From: CALVZT01 sp964368755 | GTDB lineage: Bacteria; Bacillota; Clostridia; Christensenellales; UBA1242 | Reading direction: 5' to 3' | Assembly (NCBI GenBank): GCA_964368755.1 | Contig: CAYJCR010000011.1 | Coordinates: 1-24,413, forward strand | DNA: 24,413 nt | Shown here: in pieces, positions 6,884 through 15,326 of the stretch | Layout of the letters: each line of letters starts with the position of its first letter | Numbering within the stretch: the first letter of the stretch is position 1 | Notes under the pieces: model-generated | What the model was told of the DNA's origin: nothing | Databases searched by the model: none | Seen by the model: only the letters and a program-made list of their open reading frames with translations | Program-made: the position numbers and the translations under genes

Positions 6884-7345
6884 ATGAAAAAATCTATTTG
6901 TGGAGCAGACTGTGACAGTTGCCAAATGAACACATCTTGCAAAGGTTGTGTTAAGACCAAAGGCAAGCCATTCGGAGGAGATTGTGTGGTAGCAAAATGC
7001 TGCCAATCCAAAGGCCAAAAAGTATGTAACAGTTGTGATAACGATTGCAACCTAAAAGATAGGCTTATTGCCGAGTTCAACAAACTCAAAATCGCAAATT
7101 GCCCAAAAGTAAAAGAACTATTCTCTCTCAACGGTTCGTTTGTCAATATGGAGTATCTATTGGCTAATGGTACTACTTGCAAACTACTCGATGACAATGC
7201 GATATATCTTGGCAATCAATTGCCAAAGCAAGGGACAAACAGATGCTACGGCCTTGCAACTGATGCCAAATATTTGCTTGTATGTGAATACGGCGAGAAC
7301 GGTGTTGATCCAGAAATAATTGTTTATAAAAAATTAGATATTTAG
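6884..7345 (+). CDS. DUF3795-type cysteine-rich protein
   Basis: A 153-residue protein from ATG 6884, which has TAAGGAG at the right spacing; an upstream ATG in the same frame (6755) falls inside the previous gene and before the terminator. The N-terminal third is dense in cysteine (CGADCDSC, CKGC, then CCQSKGQKVCNSCDNDC), the layout of DUF3795 proteins, which probably bind zinc or an iron-sulfur cluster. The remaining half (LIAEFNKLKIANCPKVKELF and following) is less conserved. No function is established for the family. It has its own putative promoter and stands alone. Confidence 0.75.
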   Translation: MKKSICGADCDSCQMNTSCKGCVKTKGKPFGGDCVVAKCCQSKGQKVCNSCDNDCNLKDRLIAEFNKLKIANCPKVKELFSLNGSFVNMEYLLANGTTCKLLDDNAIYLGNQLPKQGTNRCYGLATDAKYLLVCEYGENGVDPEIIVYKKLDI

Positions 7346-7433
7346 CCCTAAAAGACAATCCTTTTTTCTTACAAAAAAACTTGCATAAACCTTCTTTTTT
7401 GATAATGAAATATGTTAAATAAGGAATGACGTT

Positions 7434-8546
7434 ATGGTAAAACCTGATTATAAAAATGGATTAATCAATCTATCAGCTACCCTTGCTGATTTTATCGGAG
7501 ACAAAAACAGCATCGCCAAAATTGATTGGCTACAACAAAAGCTTGCAAATGCTCCAAAAAAAGTTGTTTTCATCATATTTGACGGCTTAGGGGTATACAA
7601 TGTCAACGCCTTGACAACGGATAACGATTATTACAAGCAACACATACAATCAGTCATATCTTCGACTATGCCACCAACTACAGCCAACGCAACCACTACT
7701 CTTGCTAGTTGCAAGACTACAGACGAACATTTGTGGATATCTTGGAGTCTCTGGCTCAAAGAATATCAAAAAGTTGTAGAATTGTTCCTAGGCACAGATT
7801 ATTATACTCGAGAAAAAGTTGGAAAATACAATATGCCATATCAATGGTTTATCGATAGAGCTAACACTTCTCGCAAAATATCAATTATTGCTCCTTCATA
7901 TGTGGTTTTTCCTGATAAAGAAAAAGCTATTATTGCAAGCGATGTCGACGAATTATTTATCAAATTGAACGAATGTATGCAAGATGACTGTGAGCAGTTC
8001 ATATATTGCTATTGCGACAGACCAGATGGTTCGATGCACAGCAATGGGATAGTAAATCCAGAAACAAAAGCAATTTTTGAAAACATACAAAAGAACTTAG
8101 AAGACTTTGTATCTCGCAACAAAGATGTCCTTATAATTACAAGTGCTGATCATGGTCACGTAGACGCAAAAAAATACATTCATATCAACGAAGACAAAGA
8201 TATCATGTCTTTACAAGCTAGACCTATCAGTATGGAAGCAAGATTTGCAAGTTTTAAGCTAAAAAGAGGCTGCAAAAAGAAGTTTGAGATATTATTCAAT
8301 AAGAGATATGGAAAGTATTTTGAACTGAAATCTAGTTCTAGTCTACTTAGACAAAAGACTTTTGGCAACGGCAGCAACAACACTCTTATGAAAGAATACT
8401 TGGGCGATTATATAGCTATTGGTAACGAAAGTTGTTATGGTCTTAATTTTTTTGCAAATAAAGTTGGATTGTTCAAAAGTTTACATGCCGGTGGAACAAA
8501 AGAAGAAATGGAAGTCCCAATTGCTATCTTTGAAAGCAAAAAATAA
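7434..8546 (+). CDS. alkaline phosphatase-superfamily phosphodiesterase/nucleotide pyrophosphatase-like protein
   Basis: A 370-residue protein with the metal-site pattern of type I phosphodiesterases and nucleotide pyrophosphatases: D50 in IIFDGLG, nucleophile Thr82/83 in MPPTTANATTT, D195/D198 and H202 in YCDRPDGSMHS, D239-H240-x-H242 in ITSADHGHV, and H351 in HAGGTKEEMEVP. These enzymes use two metal ions to hydrolyse phosphodiesters through a phospho-threonine intermediate. No signal peptide or membrane segment is seen, so a cytosolic location is likely. AAGGA precedes the ATG. The natural substrate (nucleotide, cyclic dinucleotide or lipid head group) is not predictable from this. Confidence 0.85.
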   Translation: MVKPDYKNGLINLSATLADFIGDKNSIAKIDWLQQKLANAPKKVVFIIFDGLGVYNVNALTTDNDYYKQHIQSVISSTMPPTTANATTTLASCKTTDEHLWISWSLWLKEYQKVVELFLGTDYYTREKVGKYNMPYQWFIDRANTSRKISIIAPSYVVFPDKEKAIIASDVDELFIKLNECMQDDCEQFIYCYCDRPDGSMHSNGIVNPETKAIFENIQKNLEDFVSRNKDVLIITSADHGHVDAKKYIHINEDKDIMSLQARPISMEARFASFKLKRGCKKKFEILFNKRYGKYFELKSSSSLLRQKTFGNGSNNTLMKEYLGDYIAIGNESCYGLNFFANKVGLFKSLHAGGTKEEMEVPIAIFESKK

Positions 8547-8697
8547 AGGATTGCTTAGCTTGATTATTTACTTTTATACGAATACCATTCTCTTACACAA
8601 ATACCATATATCATTAATAGAACTAGTTGTGTAGAGTAATATCGGATTGCAAGTAAATTTGTCTAGTTTTGTTAACAAATTATTTTTTATATGATAA

Positions 8698-8703
8698 TAT
8701 AAT
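8698..8703 (+). promoter_or_regulatory. -10 element of the YwaF-like gene
   Basis: TATAAT at 8698-8703 upstream of AGGAGGGAG and the ATG at 8729. TTGTTA at 8669-8674 is the nearest -35-like box; it fits better with GATAAT at 8693-8698 (18-nt spacer). The rest of 8547-8690 shows no feature I can support. Confidence 0.4.
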
Positions 8704-8728
8704 TTTGTAATAAATAGGAGGGAGACAT

Positions 8729-9442
8729 ATGAATCCAAAAATATTTGGTTGGCAACATCTTGTATATCTTGCTGTCTTTATATCTCTATCTGTTGTTGGG
8801 CTTATTTTGATAAAAAAATATTGCAAGTCAAAAAAAGCAAAATCTATTGCAGTATATATAACTGCAGGACTTCTTCTTATCTCTGTTATTATCAACAGGA
8901 TCTCGCAATGTAAGAGTGGCTTTGATTGGAAGATACTATTCCCTGACACTTGGTGCTCAACTACCAGTTATGTGCTTGCACTCTTTTGTCTACTTATACC
9001 CAATAGGAATAGTTCACCTTTCCACTTCATCATATATCTCGCTTTGCTTGGACCAAGCCTCACTATGATATACCCAGACTTCATTGGACAGAACCCATCA
9101 GTATTCTATCTCCCAACAATCTCTGGGCTTGTCCATCACTCAATTGCGTTATTCTTAGCAATTCTTCTTATCGTTATTGGCGACTTTAAGCCTACTATCA
9201 GGAAGTGGTATGCTCTGCCACTAGGTGCCGTATCATTTGTCGCATATGGAGTATTCTTGAGTAATGTATTTGGTAAGACAAAAGCGTTGCTTGTCAATGG
9301 AGAGTCTCTTATTGAAGGTACACCATTTACATGGTATCTTGTGGGATTGATATTATGTGCTCTCGTATATGCTTGCACAGGGGCTATTGAATACATTAAG
9401 TGGAACAAGAGCAAACAATCTAGTCCTAGCCAAGACAAGTAA
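8729..9442 (+). CDS. YwaF/TMEM164-family integral membrane protein (TIGR02206-like)
   Basis: A 237-residue polytopic membrane protein with about six or seven hydrophobic segments (roughly residues 9-28, 40-58, 80-95, 100-118, 130-155, 165-185 and 208-228). The pattern of a Trp/His near the N-terminus (GWQHLVYLAVF), a short helix pair, and HHSIALFLAILLIV is that of the YwaF/TIGR02206 family, of unknown function. The C-terminus is short, charged and probably cytosolic. Strong AGGAGGGAG ribosome site; terminator at 9466. A longer relative is encoded at 15836-17293. Confidence 0.65.
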   Translation: MNPKIFGWQHLVYLAVFISLSVVGLILIKKYCKSKKAKSIAVYITAGLLLISVIINRISQCKSGFDWKILFPDTWCSTTSYVLALFCLLIPNRNSSPFHFIIYLALLGPSLTMIYPDFIGQNPSVFYLPTISGLVHHSIALFLAILLIVIGDFKPTIRKWYALPLGAVSFVAYGVFLSNVFGKTKALLVNGESLIEGTPFTWYLVGLILCALVYACTGAIEYIKWNKSKQSSPSQDK

Positions 9443-9465
9443 CATAGATTGGATATCAAAAAAAT

Positions 9466-9496
9466 AATAGAGTGGTTGAATCCCTCTATTTTTATT
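9466..9496 (+). terminator. terminator after the YwaF-like gene
   Basis: Stem AATAGAG (9466-9472) / CTCTATT (9484-9490), extended inside by GG/CC, followed by a T-rich tail. Confidence 0.7.
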
Positions 9497-9545
9497 TTTC
9501 GAATCCGTATTTATTACAATAACATAAAGAGTGTTTGTCCAAAAC

Positions 9546-9574
9546 TTTACTTATACATTCTTTTATGTTATATT
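9546..9574 (+). promoter_or_regulatory. promoter of the FlaR-like kinase gene
   Basis: -35-like TTTACT (9546-9551), 17-bp spacer, extended -10 TGTTATATT with TATATT at 9569-9574; GGAG then precedes the ATG at 9604. Confidence 0.5.
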
Positions 9575-9603
9575 AAAAATACTATAAATAATATTGGAGA
9601 ATA

Positions 9604-10116
9604 ATGATGCAGAAGATAATTATTATCGGTTGCCCTGGTAGTGGCAAATCAACATTGTCCAAACAGTTATCACAGATACTCAATCTTCCTCTTATCCACC
9701 TTGACAAAGAGTTTTGGTTACCAGAATGGGTCAAGCCTGATAGAGAAGAGTGGAACAAAAAGCTTGTTACTTTGCTCGAACGACCACAATGGATAATGGA
9801 TGGCAACTTCAATAGGTCAATAGAGTTGAGATTACAATATGCTGACACCCTTATTTATCTCGATTTTAACAAATATATATGCAATTATAGAATAAAAAAG
9901 CGTATTAGAGAGAACTTAGGGACCGTTAGGGATGATATGGCAGAAGGCTGTGCTGAGCAAAAGGACAAAGAGTTCCTTAAGTTTGCTTGGAACTTCAACA
10001 AATTACATAGAAGAGAATACTATGAGATGTTAAAAAAGCATCCTGACAAAAATATTGTTATTCTGCGATCCCCTCGCAAAGTAAAGAAATATCTCGCCCA
10101 ATTGTCTAAGTCATAA
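9604..10116 (+). CDS. P-loop kinase-like protein of the FlaR/DNA-topology-modulation family
   Basis: A 170-residue adenylate-kinase-like P-loop NTPase. Walker A is G9-C-P-G-S-G-K-S16, followed by a helix; LIHLDKEFWLPEW and WIMDGNF are the conserved nucleotide/substrate-binding segments of proteins annotated as topology modulation protein (FlaR). A basic C-terminal helix region (RIKKRIRENLG) fits the lid. The family is small and cytosolic, and its biochemical substrate is not firmly known, so the topology name is historical. GGAG precedes a double ATG; either 9604 or 9607 could be used. Confidence 0.8.
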   Translation: MMQKIIIIGCPGSGKSTLSKQLSQILNLPLIHLDKEFWLPEWVKPDREEWNKKLVTLLERPQWIMDGNFNRSIELRLQYADTLIYLDFNKYICNYRIKKRIRENLGTVRDDMAEGCAEQKDKEFLKFAWNFNKLHRREYYEMLKKHPDKNIVILRSPRKVKKYLAQLSKS

Positions 10117-10193
10117 TACAAACTCCAAACATCTATTTATGAGGGTTGATTATAGTTATTATGGGACATTGATATGTTACACAAGGAGTTAGT

Positions 10194-10742
10194 ATGAAAA
10201 ACATACAATTATATATACCCAAAGTTCAAGATTTGTGGTTCAGACAACAATGTATGGCAGATCCCAAGACAATGAGTTATAATGCAGGATATGATGTGCA
10301 TTTTGAAGGATATCATTTTGATACAGGTTGTATCGACTTCCCCGAGGACAAATGGCAGACTTGGTATGATACCAAGATGAGCAATCCTGATTTTTTCTTC
10401 GCTTATATACAAGACCTCGACACCCAAGAATATGTTGGATATGTCAATTTTAATCGCAATGTTTCAACTCGCAATGCAACAATGGGCATAGTCATACTAG
10501 ACAGATATCGTGGTAATGGATATATGAAACCTTCACTTGTAGCTTTGGCTCAGGCGGCAAAAATAAGGGGTGTAGAAAAACTCACCGACAATGTACCAGA
10601 GAATAGGCTTAGTGCTATGAAGGGTTTCTATGCGGTAGGCTTTGTCAAAGCACACGAATCAAAGACTGAAAAGTTTGGTCAACCAGAGATTGTTGCTGAC
10701 CTAGAACTAGATCTTCGTAACAAAACAAATCATATATCATAA
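10194..10742 (+). CDS. GNAT-family N-acetyltransferase
   Basis: A 182-residue RimJ/RimL-like acetyltransferase. N-terminal strand LYIPKVQDLWFRQQCMADP, central YVGYVNFNR, then TMGIVILDRYRGNGYMKPSL, where RGNGYM is the acetyl-CoA-binding loop, and a C-terminal VPENRLSAMKGFYAVGFVK with the usual Asn and GF. It acetylates an unknown amine. AAGGAG stands 7 nt before the ATG. The terminator stem begins inside the last codons. Confidence 0.8.
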   Translation: MKNIQLYIPKVQDLWFRQQCMADPKTMSYNAGYDVHFEGYHFDTGCIDFPEDKWQTWYDTKMSNPDFFFAYIQDLDTQEYVGYVNFNRNVSTRNATMGIVILDRYRGNGYMKPSLVALAQAAKIRGVEKLTDNVPENRLSAMKGFYAVGFVKAHESKTEKFGQPEIVADLELDLRNKTNHIS

Positions 10743-10758
10743 GATATGTGATTTTTTT
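10728..10758 (+). terminator. terminator of the GNAT gene at 10194
   Basis: Stem AATCATATATC / GATATGTGATT (one G-T pair) around ATAA, running into T7. It overlaps the stop codon. Confidence 0.75.
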
Positions 10759-10825
10759 AATCTAATTATAATTTTTTGCTTAAAAAAAATTATATCTTAT
10801 GTTAATATAACAATAGAGGTTAATT

Positions 10826-10918
10826 AATTGGTACAAAACCATCGAAGATGATGACTTATCTTTATCTAGAAGCGATAATAGAGAAAAAATATTTCTATAG
10901 AAAATTGGTTTCAAAACC
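10826..10918 (+). repeat. two near-identical palindromic boxes in the leader of the InlB-repeat gene
   Basis: AATTGGTACAAAACC (10826-10840) and AATTGGTTTCAAAACC (10903-10918) are direct repeats, and each is also an imperfect palindrome GGT..ACC. Between them is a further hairpin-prone stretch (ATAGAGAAA...TTTCTAT). They sit in the 232-nt gap before the lipoprotein gene, which holds no other gene. They could be operator or leader-RNA elements; no function is shown. Confidence 0.35.
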
Positions 10919-10974
10919 TTATTCAATGGTAAGATTATGACAAAAAATTGATTGTCAAATAACAGGAGGTCATT

Positions 10975-13275
10975 ATGAGAACAAAAAGAAGTAATATCAC
11001 AATCATTGCTTTTGCACTTCTTTGTAGTGTCTTTTTGTTGATAACTTCTGCTTGTAGTCTTTCAAAAATCCACAACATATACTTTGAAGAAAATGGTGGA
11101 ACAAGCGTAGAAAACATTACTGGCGAAAAAGGGACTCCAGTCTCTGAGCCAACTGCCCCAACAAAAGTTGGATATACTTTCGAAGGTTGGTACACAAGTA
11201 CAAATAAGGGCAAGACTTTGTCTACTGATAGATATACTTTCAGTACAATTCCTTCCAAGAACATTACTTTGTACGCAAAGTGGAAGATCAAAACTTATAA
11301 TATTACATATATCGGAGATATAGGAAGTGTGTTCGATGGGCAACCTCCTAATACTCATACCTTTGGTACGGAATCTGAAATACCCGATCTCACTAAGACT
11401 GGATATACTTTTGAGGGGTGGAAAGTAAATGACTCTGAAGAAGTCTCAAAAGATCTTGTACTCAAAAATGTTGACTATGGTGCAAGCATTAGTCTAGAAG
11501 CGTGCTTTACTGCCAATCAATATACTATCACTTTTGTTGGTGGAGATGATGCACAAGGCACGGCTCCAATTGTTTCGAACAAAGCGTATGGCGAGACCTT
11601 TGTTCTCCCAGACAATACATTCACAAATACTGGTTATACATTCTCTGGTTGGAAAGAAGGCAATGTAACATACGAACCTAACACCTCATACACTATGACT
11701 GTTGGCAATAAGGAGTTTACTGCTGTATGGGCCCTTGTTCACTATCCTTTAACCTTGATCAAAAATGACGGAATTATAGACAATAGCTACATCACATATA
11801 GTACATACACTTACACAAACATTATATTGTTGCCAAGAGTTACTCAAATAACAAGACAAGGATATGCTTTCCTTGGGTGGACGGCAACTTCTGACACAGA
11901 TGATACAACTTACATAGACAGGATAACTCGATACTCTACTGGTCCTAAGACTTTCTATGCGAGATGGGCTCCTAACACTAACACTCCATATACAGTTGAG
12001 TATTATATGGAGAATCTCGACGGTACATACTCAGTAGACGATACATATACACAATCTTTGACTGGTACTACCGGTTCTTCAGTAAGAACAGATCCACCGA
12101 GTGCAAGCAGTATCCCTGAAGGATTCGAGTATGACGAAGACAATACAGGCAACAATCTTCAAGACACAATAGCAGGCGATGGAACTACAGCACTCAAACT
12201 ATACTTCTATAGGAAGACATATACTATTACATTTGTAGTTACCGAACATGGCACACCTCAAGACACTTCGGAGTTGGTAAAAACATACAAATACAAAACT
12301 CCAAGAGCAGATGTGCTTATCCCAACAGTAGACTTAGATCCAGGATATATGTTGAAAGAATGGGTCCCAAATAATGGATTCCAATATATGTCTCAGATAA
12401 TATATATAGCACAAGATTGGACATTCACAAGCAATATTATAGAAAAAAGTATCAATGTTCTATACTCTGTTGGATACTCGATTGGTCACGATGATAGTTA
12501 TGATGACATTGATGCACGAGAAAGTATTGGTTCATACGGATACGATGAAAAATATTATTTTAAGTCAAGAATTTGGGATTTCAAAGAGGGATATAATGGG
12601 AATTCAATTTTTAGAAAATTTAATTCCACGATAACTTTCCCCGATATGTATACAGTAGAAGGACACACATTAATAAAGTGGGCATTAGAAGACACCTCCA
12701 CTACACCATATACGTATACGTATTTTGACGCAACAGACTCCTATACTTTCCCTACTCCTTGTGATATTGATAATATGATATTCATAAGTATATGGCGCAG
12801 AGGTTACTATTCTATCGATCTTAACGATGATAATGCATACTATAGAGATGGTTATACTCCTCCAACACATTACGAATACGGCGACTTGACATATCTTCCT
12901 AAGAACACAGATATTTTTAGAAATGGTTATACTTTTGATGGATGGTATTCCGATGAAACTTATTCTACAAAACTAACAACTATTTATCGTAGATCTAAAG
13001 ACAATAGGGTAATATATCCTAAGTGGATCCCAGGCACCTACACGGTAGCATTATTTGACCAAGGATTATACAATTTTATTCCATTCTCAGGGAATGAACA
13101 AAGTACTTACAACTATACTTGTGGAGTGGGATTCAGTCTTCCTACACCAACTAGAGATGGATATAGGTTTGTTGGTTGGTATACGACGTTTGATGGAGAC
13201 ACAACAGCAACTGGCGTAACTACAGAAGACTATGGCGACAAATACTTCTACGCACGATGGGAACTAATAGAATGA
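10975..13275 (+). CDS. InlB B-repeat (Listeria-Bacteroides repeat) surface lipoprotein
   Basis: A 766-residue secreted protein. Residues 1-26 form a signal peptide with a hydrophobic core, ending TSA before C27, a type II (lipoprotein) cleavage site; the -3 Thr is weaker than the usual Leu. The rest is a chain of about eight beta-rich units of 65-80 residues carrying the Listeria-Bacteroides repeat signature GYTFxGW...YAKW, for example GYTFEGWYT, GYTFSGWKE, GYAFLGWTA, GYTFDGWYS and GYRFVGWYT, each ending near YA(K/R)W. Residues 342-420 (TVEYYMENLDGTYSVDD) fit the related MucBP-like variant. There is no LPxTG motif, so anchoring is by lipid. A strong AGGAGGT site precedes the ATG. Such proteins mediate adhesion or surface display in gut bacteria; no enzyme domain is visible. 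Confidence 0.85.
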   Translation: MRTKRSNITIIAFALLCSVFLLITSACSLSKIHNIYFEENGGTSVENITGEKGTPVSEPTAPTKVGYTFEGWYTSTNKGKTLSTDRYTFSTIPSKNITLYAKWKIKTYNITYIGDIGSVFDGQPPNTHTFGTESEIPDLTKTGYTFEGWKVNDSEEVSKDLVLKNVDYGASISLEACFTANQYTITFVGGDDAQGTAPIVSNKAYGETFVLPDNTFTNTGYTFSGWKEGNVTYEPNTSYTMTVGNKEFTAVWALVHYPLTLIKNDGIIDNSYITYSTYTYTNIILLPRVTQITRQGYAFLGWTATSDTDDTTYIDRITRYSTGPKTFYARWAPNTNTPYTVEYYMENLDGTYSVDDTYTQSLTGTTGSSVRTDPPSASSIPEGFEYDEDNTGNNLQDTIAGDGTTALKLYFYRKTYTITFVVTEHGTPQDTSELVKTYKYKTPRADVLIPTVDLDPGYMLKEWVPNNGFQYMSQIIYIAQDWTFTSNIIEKSINVLYSVGYSIGHDDSYDDIDARESIGSYGYDEKYYFKSRIWDFKEGYNGNSIFRKFNSTITFPDMYTVEGHTLIKWALEDTSTTPYTYTYFDATDSYTFPTPCDIDNMIFISIWRRGYYSIDLNDDNAYYRDGYTPPTHYEYGDLTYLPKNTDIFRNGYTFDGWYSDETYSTKLTTIYRRSKDNRVIYPKWIPGTYTVALFDQGLYNFIPFSGNEQSTYNYTCGVGFSLPTPTRDGYRFVGWYTTFDGDTTATGVTTEDYGDKYFYARWELIE

Positions 13276-13290
13276 TGAATAGGCAGAATA

Positions 13291-13319
13291 AAAAACACGA
13301 TGTTACATCGTGTTTTTTT
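13291..13319. terminator. bidirectional terminator between lipoprotein and ferritin-like genes
   Basis: Stem AAAAACACGATG / CATCGTGTTTTT around TTA with A and T flanks, between convergent genes. Confidence 0.85.
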
Positions 13320-13329
13320 GTGCTCAAAA

Positions 13330-14583
13330 TTACTTTTTTCTGCCGATATCGGTATTGTCAACTTTGCGATCCCGCAGAGATGGTACAGGATTGGGTGCAG
13401 TTTCATATCTTACGTCTTGACCGAGCGCACTTACGGCTTTTGTTATAACAGTATGTCCTGACTCATTTGCAACATCTTTGTTAACAAGGTTGTTGTATTG
13501 GAAGAACTTGGCATTGTTTGGCAGACTTGCTACTGAACAATATTCTTCCATATCGGCAGTATTCTCGACAGTGTTCTTGAGGACATTGCGAATATAGGTT
13601 ATATTGCTCTTGAACGATAACAGTTGCGGGAAGTCTCCCCCACATGTGAATACGCTCTGCCAAGGTTTGCCCTCATATTTTAGCAACAACTCAGCAACTC
13701 TTTGCAAGTGTCCACATTCTTCAAGATACAACTTGTGCCATATGCCCTTGATATACTTATCTTCTTCATCGTTATAACATGAATAATAGAGATAACACTC
13801 AACATATTCATGCATTAGCCACGATTCAAGCCAAGTACAATTGGTATCAATAAGGCTTCCGTACTGACTAACGTGTTGTTCTTCTATCATTGCTATCTCT
13901 GCGAACATCTTTCTACCCATCTCTGATGGATAAAGATTGGCAACGTTCATATAGAAGTTCATTGTTTGTTGCTCAGCAGCCGTAATGATATTGACGGTGA
14001 GTTTTGTGTAAGGATCAGCAAGATTAGAGCATATCCACTTCTTCACTTCGTCTGCTGGATATCTATGCTCTGAAATAAGTGGCCTTCCTGGAGTTATCTC
14101 TGTATAATTACCCACCAACCCCTTGGCATCTATACCTTCTTCTAGTTGTAGGAGATTGGCAAATCTATACAAGTGGTCAAAGTCTTCGAGCAGAGCAAAG
14201 TCAAGAGCTTTTTTTACATTGAGATCTTTGACATTTTGGGCTAAAATTGCAGTCAGGTCAACTGCTAGTTGCTCATAACTAATTGTTGTCTCTAAGATAC
14301 TTTCGTTCATAGGTTTGAGACTTGCAATAATCTTCTGTTGCTGTTGTTCACGGCGTCTAATCTTAGCAATTTCTCTCCTTAGGTTGTTGTCGCTACAATG
14401 CCTATGAAATTGATGCATAAACCAGTTCGCTTCGAACTCCGTGCCATTCATAAGAATAATCCTTGTCTTGGTGTATGGACTTGTTTTTGCTTTGTCATAA
14501 GGTTTAGAGTTGAGTTTGTTCCAATCTTCATAACTTTTTTCTATATCAGTAGCTTTTTCATAAAATGGGTTAATTTTTTGCAT
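13330..14583 (-). CDS. ferritin-like-superfamily (di-iron) protein, conserved in Clostridia
   Basis: A 417-residue protein read leftward from ATG 14583 (AGAGGAG upstream). Four helices carry metal-ligand patterns: E133/H137 in LLEDFDHLYRFA, E204 in AAEQQTMNFY, E234-E-Q-H237 in MIEEQHVSQYG, H259/E262 in HEYVECYLYY, and E289-C-G-H292 in LEECGHLQRVAEL. Paired E and ExxH motifs are the hallmark of ferritin-like carboxylate-bridged di-iron folds (rubrerythrin, ribonucleotide reductase R2 and others). The N-terminal region (ILMNGTEFEANWFMHQFHRH, then basic residues and a Q-run) and the proline-rich, basic C-terminus are extra. From memory, close relatives occur in clostridia without an assigned function. 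Oxygen or peroxide handling is possible but unproven. Confidence 0.65.
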   Translation of the reverse strand: MQKINPFYEKATDIEKSYEDWNKLNSKPYDKAKTSPYTKTRIILMNGTEFEANWFMHQFHRHCSDNNLRREIAKIRRREQQQQKIIASLKPMNESILETTISYEQLAVDLTAILAQNVKDLNVKKALDFALLEDFDHLYRFANLLQLEEGIDAKGLVGNYTEITPGRPLISEHRYPADEVKKWICSNLADPYTKLTVNIITAAEQQTMNFYMNVANLYPSEMGRKMFAEIAMIEEQHVSQYGSLIDTNCTWLESWLMHEYVECYLYYSCYNDEEDKYIKGIWHKLYLEECGHLQRVAELLLKYEGKPWQSVFTCGGDFPQLLSFKSNITYIRNVLKNTVENTADMEEYCSVASLPNNAKFFQYNNLVNKDVANESGHTVITKAVSALGQDVRYETAPNPVPSLRDRKVDNTDIGRKK

Positions 14584-14676
14584 ATTACATCTCCTCTCGA
14601 TAGCAAAATATTAACCAAATCGAATAAAACTAAACGTAAAAATAAAAAATTTGGTCTTTTATTTTGCTCCGGACTA

Positions 14677-14685
14677 TGATATAAT
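14677..14685 (+). promoter_or_regulatory. extended -10 promoter of the GNAT gene at 14735
   Basis: TGATATAAT (14677-14685) is a perfect extended -10; no good -35 is present at standard spacing. It lies between divergent genes. Confidence 0.5.
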
Positions 14686-14734
14686 GCGTACAATTAAGAT
14701 ACGATGTAGATGCTTGCACACAAAAAAGGTTATT

Positions 14735-15244
14735 ATGAAAGACAATATACATTTAGTAAAAATACAAGATAGTGAAAAAGAAGATTTTAGGAGCAACGAA
14801 TTCGCAGAATATTGGGATGTTCTCAAAAGTTTTGGTGTTGAAGGCGATTGTTTCAAAAACTTTGATGTGTTTTTTGGTTGCAATATTGGTGATGCATACT
14901 GGTTCGTGCGTAACTCACAAAAAATCGGCTTTGTTATGAAGCATCATTTACCAAAATCAGGATTGTGCATCGACCAATTTTGTATGCTAGAACAATATAG
15001 AGAAAAAGGTCTTGGAACAGAATGTGTTCGCACTCTTTTGGCTGAGTACCCAGGAGTTGTTACTCTCAGTTATCTCAATGAGAATATTAGAGCAAAAAAC
15101 TTTTGGCATAAAATAGTAGATACATTTAATGACAACGTAGATGAATCTGGCAGGAAAGTATATGGAACAATGTTCAAAGATCACTCTACTTTGCTACAAT
15201 TCACTAGTCATGTTCAAAGCCAAGATACTGACCCTTGCGAATAA
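14735..15244 (+). CDS. GNAT-family N-acetyltransferase
   Basis: Read from ATG 14735, the first ATG after the extended -10 at 14677, with AAGG upstream; the same frame is open further 5' but begins before the promoter. The product of 169 residues has LCIDQFCMLEQYREKGLGTEC, with R-x-x-G-x-G-T as the acetyl-CoA-binding loop, and VVTLSYLNENIRAKNFWHKIV as the Asn/Phe-containing C-terminal helix of GNAT enzymes. N-terminal strand pairs are less conserved. Acceptor unknown. A terminator follows directly. Confidence 0.75.
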   Translation: MKDNIHLVKIQDSEKEDFRSNEFAEYWDVLKSFGVEGDCFKNFDVFFGCNIGDAYWFVRNSQKIGFVMKHHLPKSGLCIDQFCMLEQYREKGLGTECVRTLLAEYPGVVTLSYLNENIRAKNFWHKIVDTFNDNVDESGRKVYGTMFKDHSTLLQFTSHVQSQDTDPCE

Positions 15245-15269
15245 TAGAGCAGTTTTTGCTCTATTTTTT
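15243..15269 (+). terminator. terminator of the GNAT gene at 14735
   Basis: Stem AATAGAGCA / TGCTCTATT around GTTTT, followed by T4. Confidence 0.85.
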
Positions 15270-15303
15270 ATGCAAATTGCTATCAAATGCTACTGGCTTC
15301 TGA

Positions 15304-15309
15304 TATAAT
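15304..15309 (+). promoter_or_regulatory. extended -10 of the P-loop gene
   Basis: TGATATAAT with TATAAT at 15304-15309; AGGAG and the ATG at 15327 follow closely, so the leader would be very short. TTGCTA at 15277 is too far (21 nt) to be a standard -35. Confidence 0.45.
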
Positions 15310-15326
15310 TGTTCTAGGAGTAATAT

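Noticed and set aside
8419..8634. 71-codon rightward frame
   Set aside because: Shadow of the phosphodiesterase gene; no family similarity and no ribosome site.
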